A DNA stretch of 40,100 nt from Deltaproteobacteria bacterium (lineage in GTDB: Bacteria; Myxococcota_A; UBA9042; PHBI01). The position numbers and the translations under genes were made by a program. Below, one piece after another: positions 1-9,132 of the stretch (the stretch's first letter is position 1; the number at the start of each line of letters is the position of its first letter). The stretch covers positions 1 to 40,100 of the forward strand of contig WYBB01000116.1 of the NCBI GenBank assembly GCA_011526585.1, given 5' to 3'. The notes below the pieces were generated by a model. The model did not search any database, had not been told where the DNA came from, and worked only from the letters and a program-made list of their open reading frames with translations.

Positions 1-177
1 CGCCCGGCCAGCTACTGGGGCACCGAGGTCGATCTGGGCCTCGAGTGGCGCTACAAGAAGATGTTCGAGGTCGCGGTCGAGGCGGGCGTGCTCTTCCCCG
101 GCAGCGCGCTCGAGGACGAAAACGGCGACGCCGTGACCTCGTGGATGTTCGAGACCCGTTTCACCTTCCGCCCCTGA
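1..177 (+). CDS. C-terminal end of an outer-membrane beta-barrel-like protein (partial)
   Basis: The reading frame is open from the first base and ends at TGA 175-177, leaving 58 residues of a protein whose start lies outside the window. The residues alternate hydrophobic and polar (for example VDLGLEWRYKKMFEVAVEAG) and the chain ends in an aromatic-rich strand, FETRFTFRP. Such endings are typical of outer-membrane beta-barrels, whose last strand is recognised by the Bam machinery. The lipoprotein gene that follows starts 20 bases downstream on the same strand, so the two may be co-transcribed. The family cannot be named from this fragment. Confidence 0.6.
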   Translation, partial: RPASYWGTEVDLGLEWRYKKMFEVAVEAGVLFPGSALEDENGDAVTSWMFETRFTFRP

Positions 178-197
178 TCTCACGGTTGAACCCGCGC

Positions 198-1280
198 ATG
201 AACCCACGCCTCACCCACCCCCTCGCCGCGCTCGCCGCCCTGACCCTCACCGCCGCGGCCTGCGACGAGTACGACCCCCCGCCGGAGGTGCGCATCGTGC
301 AGCCCTCGGTCGGCTTCTGGACCTCGTCGACCCCCATCGAGCTCGACTTCAGCGAGGCGATCGACCCGGCCACGCTCGTCCTCACCATCTGGCCCTCCGA
401 GGTCGACCTCGAAGGCAACTTCCGCCCCGACGTCGTGCCGCTCGTCGCCGACTGCTCCCTCGCCACCTCCCCGTGCAATGGTCTGCTCGCCCTCGAGCTC
501 AACGAGACCGCCACCCGCGCGATCCTCACCCAGAACGAGTTCTTCGCCGACCGCGAGGGCAAGCCGCTCATCCTCGAGGTGCACGCCGGCCTCGCCGACC
601 CGGCCGGCCGCCAGCGTAAGGTCTCGACACGTTTCGATTTTCAGGTCAACCCCCGCTGTGGCAACGAGCCGATCGACATCGCGCTCGACACCGGCATGCT
701 CTCGCTCACCGCCAACCTCCAGGTCCTGCCGATCTGGCTGCACATGTACCTCGACTTCGCCATCGACCGGCAGACCGGCAAGTTCGCCGTCTTCGGCTCC
801 TTCGCGCGCCTCGAGCAGCGCGACCCGCAGCTCGGCCCCAATTACAACCACCCCGACGGCTTCGAGCCCGACCTCACCTCGGCCGGCTGGGCGGTCTACT
901 TCACCGGCTGCATGGTCGCGCAGGGCAACGGCCGCTTCTTCCTCCAGAGCGACCCCTTCGACGTCAACATCGTCGTGCTCAACACCATCCCGGTCACCCT
1001 CACCGACTTCCAGGTGCAGGGCACGCTCGAGCCCGGCGGCGCCCCCGACGGGCGCGACTTCGTCTCCGGCACGCTCTCGACCTCGGGCGGCTCCTTCGGC
1101 GACCCGCCCAACAGCGTCGATCCCATCACCACCGCCTGGGACGGCTTCGGCGTGATCGAAGACGAGATCGACCCCGGGCTGCCGCGCGTCTGCGAAGAGG
1201 AGCCGTGCGCCGAGATGGACGCCGGCGGCGCCGACTGCCAGAAGCCCGATCCCTACGAGCCCGGCCCGGTCTGCGAATAA
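198..1280 (+). CDS. Lipoprotein with bacterial Ig-like domain
   Basis: This 360-residue protein begins with a short signal peptide and a lipobox ending LTAAAC, so Cys22 is the likely lipidated residue and the mature protein begins CDEYDPPP. Residues ~28-150 read like a bacterial Ig-like (SbsA/Big_5 type) domain: an 'RIVQPSVGFWTSSTPIELDFSEAID' type opening, cut here in sense, leads through beta strands to a 'GLADPAGRQRK' turn. The remaining two thirds has no family I recognise. The C-terminus is Cys-rich (VCEEEPCAEMDAGGADC). I chose ATG 198 because the signal peptide starts there; TTG 186 is an in-frame alternative and neither has a good ribosome site. It probably sits on the outer membrane or periplasmic face. 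The exact role is unknown. Confidence 0.75.
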   Translation: MNPRLTHPLAALAALTLTAAACDEYDPPPEVRIVQPSVGFWTSSTPIELDFSEAIDPATLVLTIWPSEVDLEGNFRPDVVPLVADCSLATSPCNGLLALELNETATRAILTQNEFFADREGKPLILEVHAGLADPAGRQRKVSTRFDFQVNPRCGNEPIDIALDTGMLSLTANLQVLPIWLHMYLDFAIDRQTGKFAVFGSFARLEQRDPQLGPNYNHPDGFEPDLTSAGWAVYFTGCMVAQGNGRFFLQSDPFDVNIVVLNTIPVTLTDFQVQGTLEPGGAPDGRDFVSGTLSTSGGSFGDPPNSVDPITTAWDGFGVIEDEIDPGLPRVCEEEPCAEMDAGGADCQKPDPYEPGPVCE

Positions 1281-1284
1281 TCGA

Positions 1285-2181
1285 GTGTCCGCGCAGCACG
1301 CCCAGGTCGTCGTCCCTCCCGAGCTCGACGGCGAGCGCCTCGACAAGATCCTGGCCGCGCTCGTGCCAGCGCTCTCGCGCCACCTCGCCAGGAAGATCCT
1401 CGCCATGGGCGGCGTGCACCTGAGTCGCCCCGGCCGCCCGCGCCGCCGCATCCGCCGCGCCAGCGAGCCCCTCCACGCCGGCGATCTGCTCGAGGCGACC
1501 TGGCACCCCGACGTGCTCGCGCCCGAGCGCTTCGAGCTCGTCGTCCTCCACGAAGACGAGGACATCGTCGTCGTCGCCAAGCCCGCGGGTCAGCTCTCGC
1601 AGGGCTCCGAGCTCGGCGACGTCGGCTCGCTCATCCATGCCCTCACCCGCCGCTACGGCCCCGAGCTCCGCCTCATGCACCGCCTCGACAAGGGCACCAG
1701 CGGCGTGATGCTCGCCGCGAAGAGCCCCTTCGCCAGCCAGGCGCTCACCCCCCAGCTGCGCGAGCACACCATCGAGCGCCGCTACCTCGCCATCACGTCC
1801 GGCGTGCCGCCCGAGGGCCCGTGCGAGGTCCCGATCGTGCACGCGGGCCGCCGCGTTCGCGCAGGTCGCCCCGACGAGCCCGGCGCCCTCCCGGCCAGGA
1901 GCGTGATCCACCTCCGCCAGGTCTTCGGTTCACCCGAGTCTCCGCGCGCCCTCGTCGAGGTCGAGCTCTTCACCGGCCGCACCCACCAGATCCGCATCCA
2001 CCTCCAGCACCTCGGCGCGCCGATCCTCGGCGACCTCGAGCACGGCGGCCCGCCCGCCCCGCGCCTGTACCTCCACGCCGCCATCCTCGGCTTCACCCAC
2101 CCGCGCGGCCACCCGCTGCGCTTCGAGCGCGCGCCGCCCGACGACTTCGCGCTCGGTCCCGACGGTCCCGCGTTAACGTAG
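1285..2181 (+). CDS. RluA-family RNA pseudouridine synthase
   Basis: The protein (298 residues, GTG start) isomerises specific uridines in rRNA or tRNA to pseudouridine in the cytoplasm. Residues ~15-60 form an S4-like RNA-binding segment (ERLDKILAALVPALSR). The catalytic motif HRLDKGTSG is at residues 132-140 with catalytic Asp135, and the family's C-terminal signature GRTHQIRIHL is present. The gene starts 4 bases after the stop of the lipoprotein gene, so translation may be coupled. RluA, RluC and RluD have different targets, and the sequence alone does not say which uridine this enzyme modifies. The family assignment itself is firm. Confidence 0.92.
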   Translation: MSAQHAQVVVPPELDGERLDKILAALVPALSRHLARKILAMGGVHLSRPGRPRRRIRRASEPLHAGDLLEATWHPDVLAPERFELVVLHEDEDIVVVAKPAGQLSQGSELGDVGSLIHALTRRYGPELRLMHRLDKGTSGVMLAAKSPFASQALTPQLREHTIERRYLAITSGVPPEGPCEVPIVHAGRRVRAGRPDEPGALPARSVIHLRQVFGSPESPRALVEVELFTGRTHQIRIHLQHLGAPILGDLEHGGPPAPRLYLHAAILGFTHPRGHPLRFERAPPDDFALGPDGPALT

Positions 2182-2378
2182 GCCGCCGCGCTACGGTAGC
2201 TCCGCGCTGCTCGCCCGGCCGCGACCCGCGCGCGAGCCTGCCCCGCCCCAGCGGCCCGGGGATTGCACTGCACCGGCGCGACCGTCGATCGCGAGGAGGC
2301 ACGACGCGCTCGAGGCTCACCTCGAGCGGTGGGGCGCGGAGCGCACGACGGTCGCCAACCCGACCTGGAGATGACCCG

Positions 2379-5300
2379 ATGGCTCGACGACGATCCTCCC
2401 CAACCACAGCCGGCCTCGCCGCGCTCATGCTCCCGACCGCCTTGGCCCTGGCCGCGGCCCCGGCCCACGCCGACATCCCGATCCTCGAATGCGATCTCGC
2501 CAACGGCGATCGCATCGCCTGCGGCGGCGAGGGCGAGCGCGCCTGCGGCCTGCTCACCGACCCCTTCTGGGCGAACGGCACCGGCTTCTGCGACCACGGC
2601 CTCGAGGCCGCGATCTTCCCCGGCTTCGACCCGATCCCGGCGTTTCGCGGCAACGCCTACGTGCAGTTCAACGACGTCGATCTCGTGCAGATCCGCGAGC
2701 GCATCCAGCAGATCTCCGCTCGTGCCGACGAGCTCGCCGCTTCGGCCAACACCATCGGCGACCGCTTCCGCGACATCGACAGCGCGGGTGACTTCTTCGC
2801 GCGCGCCTGGTCCTGGGCCGCGCCGTCGGTCGACTGCTCGACCTCCTGTCTCGACGACTGCGGCAGCTTCCCGCTCTGCGTCGAGGTCCACGCCGACCCG
2901 ACCGACAACTGCCTGACGGTCCCGATCATCGACTGCGACGTCGACATCCTCCCGCAGATGCACCACGACTTCGTAGCGCTCATCGGCGACGCCGCGACCC
3001 TCGTCGGCTCGAGCGTCTTGATCCTCGGCGACGTCGCCATCGCGCTGAGCGAGGTCGGCGTGACGCTGCCGATCGTCGAGCTCCAGCCGCCTTCGCCCTC
3101 GCTCGACTTCGGCCACTGCGTGCGCACGCTCGCCTTCGACTTCGAGCTCGAGGACCTCGACGAGATCCCGTCCAACATCGAGGACATCGCCGCCGGCCGC
3201 GTGCCCGGCTACCTGCGCGACATCGTCAACGCCTGCCTGACCCCGGTCATCGACGACGCCATCCGCGTCAGCGAGGACGTCCAGGACTACCTCGCGCTCG
3301 CCCGCGAGATCTTCGACGACCCCTCCGCCGTCTGCCGCAACAACGTGCGCCGCGACTTCGACGGCGAGCCGCACCTCGAGCCCAACGGCGAGTTCGTGCG
3401 CGACACCAACGGCTTCTGGCTCCTGAGCATCGGCGACCAGTCGTTCGAGGGCGACGTCAACCGCGGCGACGGCGTCGGCGACGTCACCGAGTTCCGCGCG
3501 ACCTGGGCCTACTACGCCGGCCGCGCCCAGTGGGAGCTGGCGCGCCGCGAGCCGCTCAACTGGGGGCAGATCGTCGAGACCCACAACGCCTACAACAACA
3601 TCGCCGACGGCTTCCTCTTTCCGAACCAGCGCTACTCGATCACCGACCAGCTCGACCTCGGCGTGCGCTGGATCGAGCTCGACCCGAACTTCATCCCGAC
3701 CCCGGTGCTCCCCGGGATCATCGAGGCCCCCGCCCACCTGCGCGTCTGCCACGGCAAGGACGACATCCACCTGGGGTGCGCCATCTGGGATCGCCTCGCC
3801 GACAACGCCCTGCAGGAGATCCGCGCCTGGCTCGACGCCCACCCCGACGAGGTGATCTTCCTCCGCCTCGAGGACTACTTCGACGCCCTCACCTGCTCCG
3901 ACGGCAAGGCCGCCGAGTTCGCGGCGCTCCTCAGCACCACCTTCGGCAGCCGGATCCACGAGCGCGACATCGACGAGGTCTTCACCCCGATGCCGTCGCG
4001 CGACGCCCTCCTCGCCGCGGGCAAGCAGGTGATCGTGCTCTCCGACAGCAACCCCGAGGTCTCGCCGATGTCCTACAACCCCCAGCAACAGGAGTCGGGC
4101 GACTTCTTCCGCGACGACGCCACGCGCCCGCAGTGTAGCGATCGTTTCTTCCTCGCCAGCGGCGTCAACCAACACGGCGAGCTCCTCGACGCCGAAGGCG
4201 ACGTCGTCGAGTACGACGTCTGCGGTGTGACCTGCCGCATGCGCGTCACGACCGATGGCGGCGAGATCGAGCGCAGCCTCGTCGCCGGCTGCGGCTCGGC
4301 GCTCCTCGCCAGCGAGTGCACGCCGACGCCGTGCGCGGTGCCCGACGGCTGCGAATACGACCCGACCCAGCTCAAGGATCGCGACTACCTCCTGCCCGGT
4401 GAGATCGGCCGCGTCTACGAGAGCCGCACCCTGATCGACGCCTTGGGCAACCTCGAATCGGGCCGCGACCTGCTCGTCCTGAACGAGCCCGAGGCCGAGC
4501 AGCTCGCGCAGTGCTTCGTCAGCCTCGTCGGCTTCGACTACGTGCACGCCAAGGAGGACAGCCCCCGCAACATCTGCATCGATCAGCAGCTCGACCTCGA
4601 CACCTGCCGCTCGCCCGACCGCCGCCTCGAGGCGCTGGTCTGGAGCTTCGCCCCGAACGAGTACGGCCAGTCCGGCGACGCCTTCTACCTCGGCGCCGAT
4701 CGCCGCTGGCACTCCGGCGACGAGGAGGGCGCGCGCCCCGCGGCGTGCGCGCTCACCCGGCGCGGCGACCCGGCGACCTGGGCGGACAAGGCCGGCGGAG
4801 ACTGGGCGCTCACCACCTGTGAGGGCACGTGGGAGGACGCCGCCGAGCGCTGCTGGCGCGAGTTCGGCGCCGAGCGCGAGCTCGGCGCGCCGAAGAACGG
4901 CTGGATGAACGCGCGCCTCGCCGACAAGATGTTCACCAGCGGCATCGGCGAGGCGTGGATCGACGTCAACGATCGCGCCGTCGAGGGCCGCCCCCACGAC
5001 GACGTCGCGCCGACCGTCACGGGCAGCGACCTGCCCGCGCAGGGCACCCACTTCGAAGGATCGCCGATCGACTTCGCCGCCGACGGCTTCGATCCCGAGG
5101 GCAGCCCGCTCACCTTCAAGTGGACCTTCGGCGACACCCCGCGCACCTCGCTCTGCGACCTCGAGGACCCGCCGCCGGCCTATGGCCCCGTCACGCGCCA
5201 CACCTACGGCGACAACGGCCCCGTCGCTTCGCGCTGGCCGGTCACCCTGCTCGGACGCGACCGCGACGGCGGCATCGACGCGCGTGCCATCGAGGTGACC

Positions 5301-6023
5301 GTGCTCAACGTCGCCCCCAGCGCCGCGCTCGACCACCTCGTCGACGAGACCGGCGATCTCATCGGCGTCGACGTGCCCTTCGCCTACGCCGGCCTGCCGA
5401 CGACCCTCATCGGGAGCTTCACCGATCCGGGCTGGCTCGACACCCACGTCGGCACCGTCGCCTGGGGCGACGGCGCCACCGGCCCCCTCCTCGTCGACCA
5501 GCGCGCCGGCTCCGGCGACGTGAGCGGGGTGCACGACTTCCCGGCGCCGGGTGACTTCGTCGTGCGCATCACCGTGCGCGACGACGACGGCGGCGTCGGC
5601 GGCGACGCGCGCGACCTGCACGTGCTCGACGCGGGCGGCGTGCTCGCCCACGTCGCCGCCGAGCTCGCGGGCTCGGGCGCGAGCAGGGTCCTCAAGTGGA
5701 TTGCAGCCGCCATCGCGCAGTTCGATCGCGACAACGTCGAGCCGTTCTTCCAGCACATCGAGCAGGCCCTCGCAGCGATGGAGGACACCGGCGTCGGGAC
5801 CCCGGCGCAGCAGAAGATGTTGGCGATGGCCGCGAAGTCGCACGCGGCGCTCCAGGTCGCGCAGGCGGTCGCCGCCCAGTCGACCGAGCGCGCCGCCGAG
5901 CGGATCGAGGCCGCGCGCGCGGACCTCGCCGCCGGTGACGTGCTGCGAGGGCTCGGCGACTACGCGAACGCGGTCGGCCTCTACCGGGAGGCCGCGCGCC
6001 TCGTGCAGGGCATCGCGCGCTGA
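2379..6023 (+). CDS. Secreted PI-PLC-like phosphodiesterase with PKD domains
   Basis: This 1214-residue exported protein has a signal peptide ending near AAAPAHA. After a ~370-residue Cys-containing N-terminal region comes a phosphatidylinositol-specific phospholipase C X-box-like domain from ~residue 390. It opens WGQIVETHNAYN with His402 in the first catalytic position, continues DQLDLGVRWIELD, and has a second candidate catalytic His458 in RVCHGKD. PDEVIFLRLEDYF matches the following conserved strand. Two PKD/Ig-like folds follow at about 878-965 and 970-1087 (motifs TFKWTFGD, GTVAWGDG, VVRITVRDDDGG). The last ~125 residues are helical and Ala-rich. Start ATG 2379 has CTGGAG eight bases upstream. 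By family, it should cleave phosphoinositide-type head groups or bind them; substrate, and whether it is active, are unproven. Confidence 0.75.
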   Translation: MARRRSSPTTAGLAALMLPTALALAAAPAHADIPILECDLANGDRIACGGEGERACGLLTDPFWANGTGFCDHGLEAAIFPGFDPIPAFRGNAYVQFNDVDLVQIRERIQQISARADELAASANTIGDRFRDIDSAGDFFARAWSWAAPSVDCSTSCLDDCGSFPLCVEVHADPTDNCLTVPIIDCDVDILPQMHHDFVALIGDAATLVGSSVLILGDVAIALSEVGVTLPIVELQPPSPSLDFGHCVRTLAFDFELEDLDEIPSNIEDIAAGRVPGYLRDIVNACLTPVIDDAIRVSEDVQDYLALAREIFDDPSAVCRNNVRRDFDGEPHLEPNGEFVRDTNGFWLLSIGDQSFEGDVNRGDGVGDVTEFRATWAYYAGRAQWELARREPLNWGQIVETHNAYNNIADGFLFPNQRYSITDQLDLGVRWIELDPNFIPTPVLPGIIEAPAHLRVCHGKDDIHLGCAIWDRLADNALQEIRAWLDAHPDEVIFLRLEDYFDALTCSDGKAAEFAALLSTTFGSRIHERDIDEVFTPMPSRDALLAAGKQVIVLSDSNPEVSPMSYNPQQQESGDFFRDDATRPQCSDRFFLASGVNQHGELLDAEGDVVEYDVCGVTCRMRVTTDGGEIERSLVAGCGSALLASECTPTPCAVPDGCEYDPTQLKDRDYLLPGEIGRVYESRTLIDALGNLESGRDLLVLNEPEAEQLAQCFVSLVGFDYVHAKEDSPRNICIDQQLDLDTCRSPDRRLEALVWSFAPNEYGQSGDAFYLGADRRWHSGDEEGARPAACALTRRGDPATWADKAGGDWALTTCEGTWEDAAERCWREFGAERELGAPKNGWMNARLADKMFTSGIGEAWIDVNDRAVEGRPHDDVAPTVTGSDLPAQGTHFEGSPIDFAADGFDPEGSPLTFKWTFGDTPRTSLCDLEDPPPAYGPVTRHTYGDNGPVASRWPVTLLGRDRDGGIDARAIEVTVLNVAPSAALDHLVDETGDLIGVDVPFAYAGLPTTLIGSFTDPGWLDTHVGTVAWGDGATGPLLVDQRAGSGDVSGVHDFPAPGDFVVRITVRDDDGGVGGDARDLHVLDAGGVLAHVAAELAGSGASRVLKWIAAAIAQFDRDNVEPFFQHIEQALAAMEDTGVGTPAQQKMLAMAAKSHAALQVAQAVAAQSTERAAERIEAARADLAAGDVLRGLGDYANAVGLYREAARLVQGIAR

Positions 6024-6080
6024 CCCGCGGGCTTCCGGCGCTACGACCTTCGACGTGTCACTGTCGCCGCCATGAGGACC

Positions 6081-6821
6081 TCAGGTCTTCGGCGACGTGA
6101 CGGTGATGTTGCGGAGGCGCCGCTTGCCGAGCGCGTTCAGCCAGCCGACCAGGTGGTGATAGAGGATCCCCGGTCCGACCTCGATCACCACCTGGTCGTC
6201 CGGAAGCTCGTTGGCGAGCTGGGCGGCGCGCCTGGCCGGCGCCTCGAAGTCGGCGTCGCGCGGGTTTGCCGGCAGCGTCCACGACTCGCCGCCCATCACC
6301 AGCTCGAGCGCCTCGCCGCGAACGCTCATGCCCACGGTCAGGCTCGTCGTCGTCGGCGGCGGCTCGGGCTCGGGCGCGACGGGCACCCCGACGAGCCGAT
6401 CCCAGCGCGCGGCGTCTTCGGGGCCGAGCTCGTGGACCCGGATCCAGGTGAAGAACTCCGCCGAATGGAACATCATCTCCGCCGGCGTGAGCTCGGACGG
6501 TACCCGTGAGCAGAGCCCGGGGCGCGGCTCGTCGACCAGCGGACAGTAGGCGACGGCGCAGATCGGGGTGAGCATGCCGACCCGGGTCACGGCCGGCTCA
6601 CGCGAGGTGCGGGCGATCGCGGACCGGCAGGCGTCATCGCGGAGCCGCGGGGCGAGGCACTCGACCGCGACCAGCGCAGTCTCCTCGGGCGGCCGCGCGT
6701 CGTCGGCCTCGTCGACCAGCGCGGCACAGCGCGTGACGAGGTCGCTCGGGGGCGGCGCCGGCGCGGGGCTCCCGGCGCAGGCGACGAGCATCAGGGGCGC
6801 GACGAGTCGGAGGCTCACCAT
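6081..6821 (-). CDS. Lipoprotein with ExbD/TolR-like C-terminal domain
   Basis: A 246-residue protein with a signal peptide and lipobox LMLVAC (Cys15), followed by a Pro-rich linker. The middle region contains several cysteines (CAALVD, VECLAP, DDACRS, ICAVAYC, LCSRV) that could form disulfides. The last ~85 residues (from LTVGMSVRG) resemble the periplasmic domain of ExbD/TolR: a strand-turn-strand start, then DDQVVIEVGPGILYHHLVG and a final 'RLRNITVTS' strand. It lacks the N-terminal transmembrane anchor and motor Asp of ExbD, so it cannot be a proton-channel subunit itself. It is convergent with the PI-PLC gene and divergent from the phosphoesterase gene. The ExbD resemblance is my reading of the pattern and needs a profile search. 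Confidence 0.6.
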   Translation of the reverse strand: MVSLRLVAPLMLVACAGSPAPAPPPSDLVTRCAALVDEADDARPPEETALVAVECLAPRLRDDACRSAIARTSREPAVTRVGMLTPICAVAYCPLVDEPRPGLCSRVPSELTPAEMMFHSAEFFTWIRVHELGPEDAARWDRLVGVPVAPEPEPPPTTTSLTVGMSVRGEALELVMGGESWTLPANPRDADFEAPARRAAQLANELPDDQVVIEVGPGILYHHLVGWLNALGKRRLRNITVTSPKT

Positions 6822-6862
6822 CCGGGCCCTATACCAGACTCCACCTGGCAACGTGCGTGACA

Positions 6863-9079
6863 ATGCGCTATCCCGACCGCATGCCGAGGTCGATCGTCAC
6901 CTTCTCCGCGCTCTTCGCCGTCGTCGCCGCCTGCGCCGACGATCCCCACCGCGACCCCCAGGGCTCCGACGCCAGCGAGGTCACGCCCGACACGCTCGAG
7001 CCCGACACCGGCGCCGAGCTCGGGCCCGACACGCTCGAGCCCGACACCACCGTCGAGCCGGACACGATGTCCGAGGACCTCGCCTCCGCCGACGCACACG
7101 ACGCCGAGGACACGTCCGACACCGTGATCCCCGACGCCACCCCCGACGCCACCACCGATACCGGCTTCCCCGAGCTGAGCTACGCCGAGGTCCTGCTCGA
7201 CCCCGATCCGAGCTTCGACCCCGCCCACGTCCCGCTCGGCGATCAGGTCGTGACCACGCTCACGGAGACCCTGCGCCCGCGCTACGGCCGCCGTCGCCTC
7301 ATCGACGACGAGGGCCGCCTGCTCGTGCCGGTCGAGGCGCTCGGCCACCTCGAGGCCCAGCCCGGCGAGCCGCACCTGCTCCGCGATCAGCTCGCCATGC
7401 CGCCGGTCGACTGGACCCCGGGCGCCTTGCCCGAGGGCAGCCGCTCGCTGCTCTTCGGTCTCGTGCTCGCCGACCCGCAGCTCGTCGACCAGGACAGCCC
7501 CGCTCAGGTGCACAAGAACGCCTCGCGCACCCTCGCAGGCGTGACCCTGCCCGCCTACACCCCACAGGGCGAGCTCGGCCCCCACATCAACGACGCGCTC
7601 GTGCGCAGCGCCGATCGGTTCCAGGACGATCGCCTCCTCGACGTCGTCGTCATTGCCGGTGATCACATCGAAAACACTCAGGAAAACGAACTATCACAGC
7701 TCCACGCCGTGCTCACCGGCGGCGAGCTCACGAGCGACTCGGGCGCCATGGACGATCCGATCCCCGGTCCGAACAACGACGCCTACGACCCGTTCGTCGC
7801 CGGCGGCTTCCGCCCCGGCACGCCGTGGATCTCCAGCATCGGCAACCACGACGTGAACATCGAGGGCAACTTCCCGGTCGGCCTCGTCGCCGAGCTCAAC
7901 CAGACCCCGGACCTGCGCGCGCAGCTCGACCTTCTCGGCGCGCCGCTCGGCGTGACCTTCCCCTACGAGCCGACCGCCGATCGCCACCCCGCGCTCTTCC
8001 CGCACGCTCTCCGCTCGGCCTTCCGCGTCGAGCCCGCCGCGTTCCACCCGGCGATGATGACCACCCCGGACGAGCTCCAGTCGCTCGCCCCTGGCCCGAC
8101 CCCGCCCGATCCCGCGCGCGCCCCGATGGGCGTCTGCGGCTTCATCGAAAAGACCTTCGACGCCCCGGGCGACCCGCCCGGCCACGGCTACTCCGCGAGC
8201 AACGTCTCCGACTGCACCGGCTTCTACGTCTACGATCCGATCCCCGGCCTGCCGCTGCGCATCCTCGCGCTCGACCTCGGCCCGCACGAGGGCGGCTCCA
8301 ACGGGATCCTCGCGCCGCCGCAAGCCGACGGCCAGCTCGACACCGACAAGGCCGGCGACCCCACCTACGATCAGATCGCCTTCCTCGAGGCCGCTCTCGA
8401 CGACGCCGAGGCCGAGGGCGTCGCCGTCATCGTGCTCACCCATCAGGCCTCCGACGCGATCGTCTTGCAGTCCCAGCTCCAGGATCTCGCCTTCTTGCTC
8501 TCCGCCTTCCCCGAGCTGCAGGACCTGATCGATCGCCACTCGCCGATCCCCGCCGAGGCGTTCACCCCCGAGGCCTTCCGCGACCTGCTCGCGCGCTCGC
8601 CCGCGGTCATCGCGCACATCGCCGGCCACAACCACGAAAACCGCGTGCGCGCGATCTGCCCCGACGCCACCACGCGCGCCGCCGACGAGCCGCGCTGCGA
8701 ACCGGGCGACGACGGCGCGACCGGCTACTGGGAGATCACCACCGCCTCGGGCATCGACTTCCCGCACCAGGCCCGCTTCTTCGAGGTCATCCACGTCGGC
8801 CAACGCCTCGGCGCCCTCTACCTCACGATCCAGGAGCCGCGCGTGCCCGCCGGCAGCTTCACCGAGCGCGCGCGCTTCATCTCGGTCGTGCGCGAGCAGC
8901 TCGGCAGCGGCGGCTACGACGGCCTCGGCGAGCTCGGCGATCGCAACCTGCTCCTGCCGTTCCTCTTGAGCGAGGCCACCGCCGCCAACTGGGAAGGGCA
9001 GGGTGAGGCGAGGATCGAGAGCGAGACCTCGCTGCGCGGTGCGCAGCCCCCGCTGCCTTCGCTGCCCGAATGGCCGTGA
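6863..9079 (+). CDS. Metallophosphoesterase lipoprotein
   Basis: A 738-residue protein with a lipobox near LFAVVAAC (Cys24), then an acidic linker with repeated DTLEPDT units, then a calcineurin-like phosphoesterase domain. All five metal-binding blocks are visible: ADPQLVD (Asp204), GDHIEN (Asp267; Glu-Asn replaces the commoner Asp further on), GNHD (327-330), LTHQASD, and GHNH (588-591). The stretch after GDHIEN (TQENEL, then a Gly-Gly loop and SDSG) resembles the TIGR03767/03768-type families as I remember them. It should hydrolyse phosphate mono- or diesters at the cell surface. ATG 6881 is an alternative start that still leaves a signal peptide; no good ribosome site separates the two. 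Confidence 0.8.
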   Translation: MRYPDRMPRSIVTFSALFAVVAACADDPHRDPQGSDASEVTPDTLEPDTGAELGPDTLEPDTTVEPDTMSEDLASADAHDAEDTSDTVIPDATPDATTDTGFPELSYAEVLLDPDPSFDPAHVPLGDQVVTTLTETLRPRYGRRRLIDDEGRLLVPVEALGHLEAQPGEPHLLRDQLAMPPVDWTPGALPEGSRSLLFGLVLADPQLVDQDSPAQVHKNASRTLAGVTLPAYTPQGELGPHINDALVRSADRFQDDRLLDVVVIAGDHIENTQENELSQLHAVLTGGELTSDSGAMDDPIPGPNNDAYDPFVAGGFRPGTPWISSIGNHDVNIEGNFPVGLVAELNQTPDLRAQLDLLGAPLGVTFPYEPTADRHPALFPHALRSAFRVEPAAFHPAMMTTPDELQSLAPGPTPPDPARAPMGVCGFIEKTFDAPGDPPGHGYSASNVSDCTGFYVYDPIPGLPLRILALDLGPHEGGSNGILAPPQADGQLDTDKAGDPTYDQIAFLEAALDDAEAEGVAVIVLTHQASDAIVLQSQLQDLAFLLSAFPELQDLIDRHSPIPAEAFTPEAFRDLLARSPAVIAHIAGHNHENRVRAICPDATTRAADEPRCEPGDDGATGYWEITTASGIDFPHQARFFEVIHVGQRLGALYLTIQEPRVPAGSFTERARFISVVREQLGSGGYDGLGELGDRNLLLPFLLSEATAANWEGQGEARIESETSLRGAQPPLPSLPEWP

Positions 9080-9132
9080 GCCGAGCCGCTCGGGCCTCCA
9101 CGTGACGCCCCGTCGCCCGTGCTCGCTCCCGA

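Noticed and set aside
1782..5843. Very long open frame (over 1300 codons) on the minus strand opposite the PI-PLC gene
   Set aside because: Antisense frames stay open over long GC-rich genes because their codon bias leaves few stops. The product is Val/Ala/Arg/Glu-rich with no domain, while the plus-strand protein has clear domains and a signal peptide.
6863..9079. Metallophosphoesterase judged inactive because GDHIEN lacks the usual second Asp
   Set aside because: The other metal ligands (Asp204, Asp267, Asn328, GHNH) are present, and Glu/Asn variants at this position occur within the superfamily, so loss of activity is not shown.
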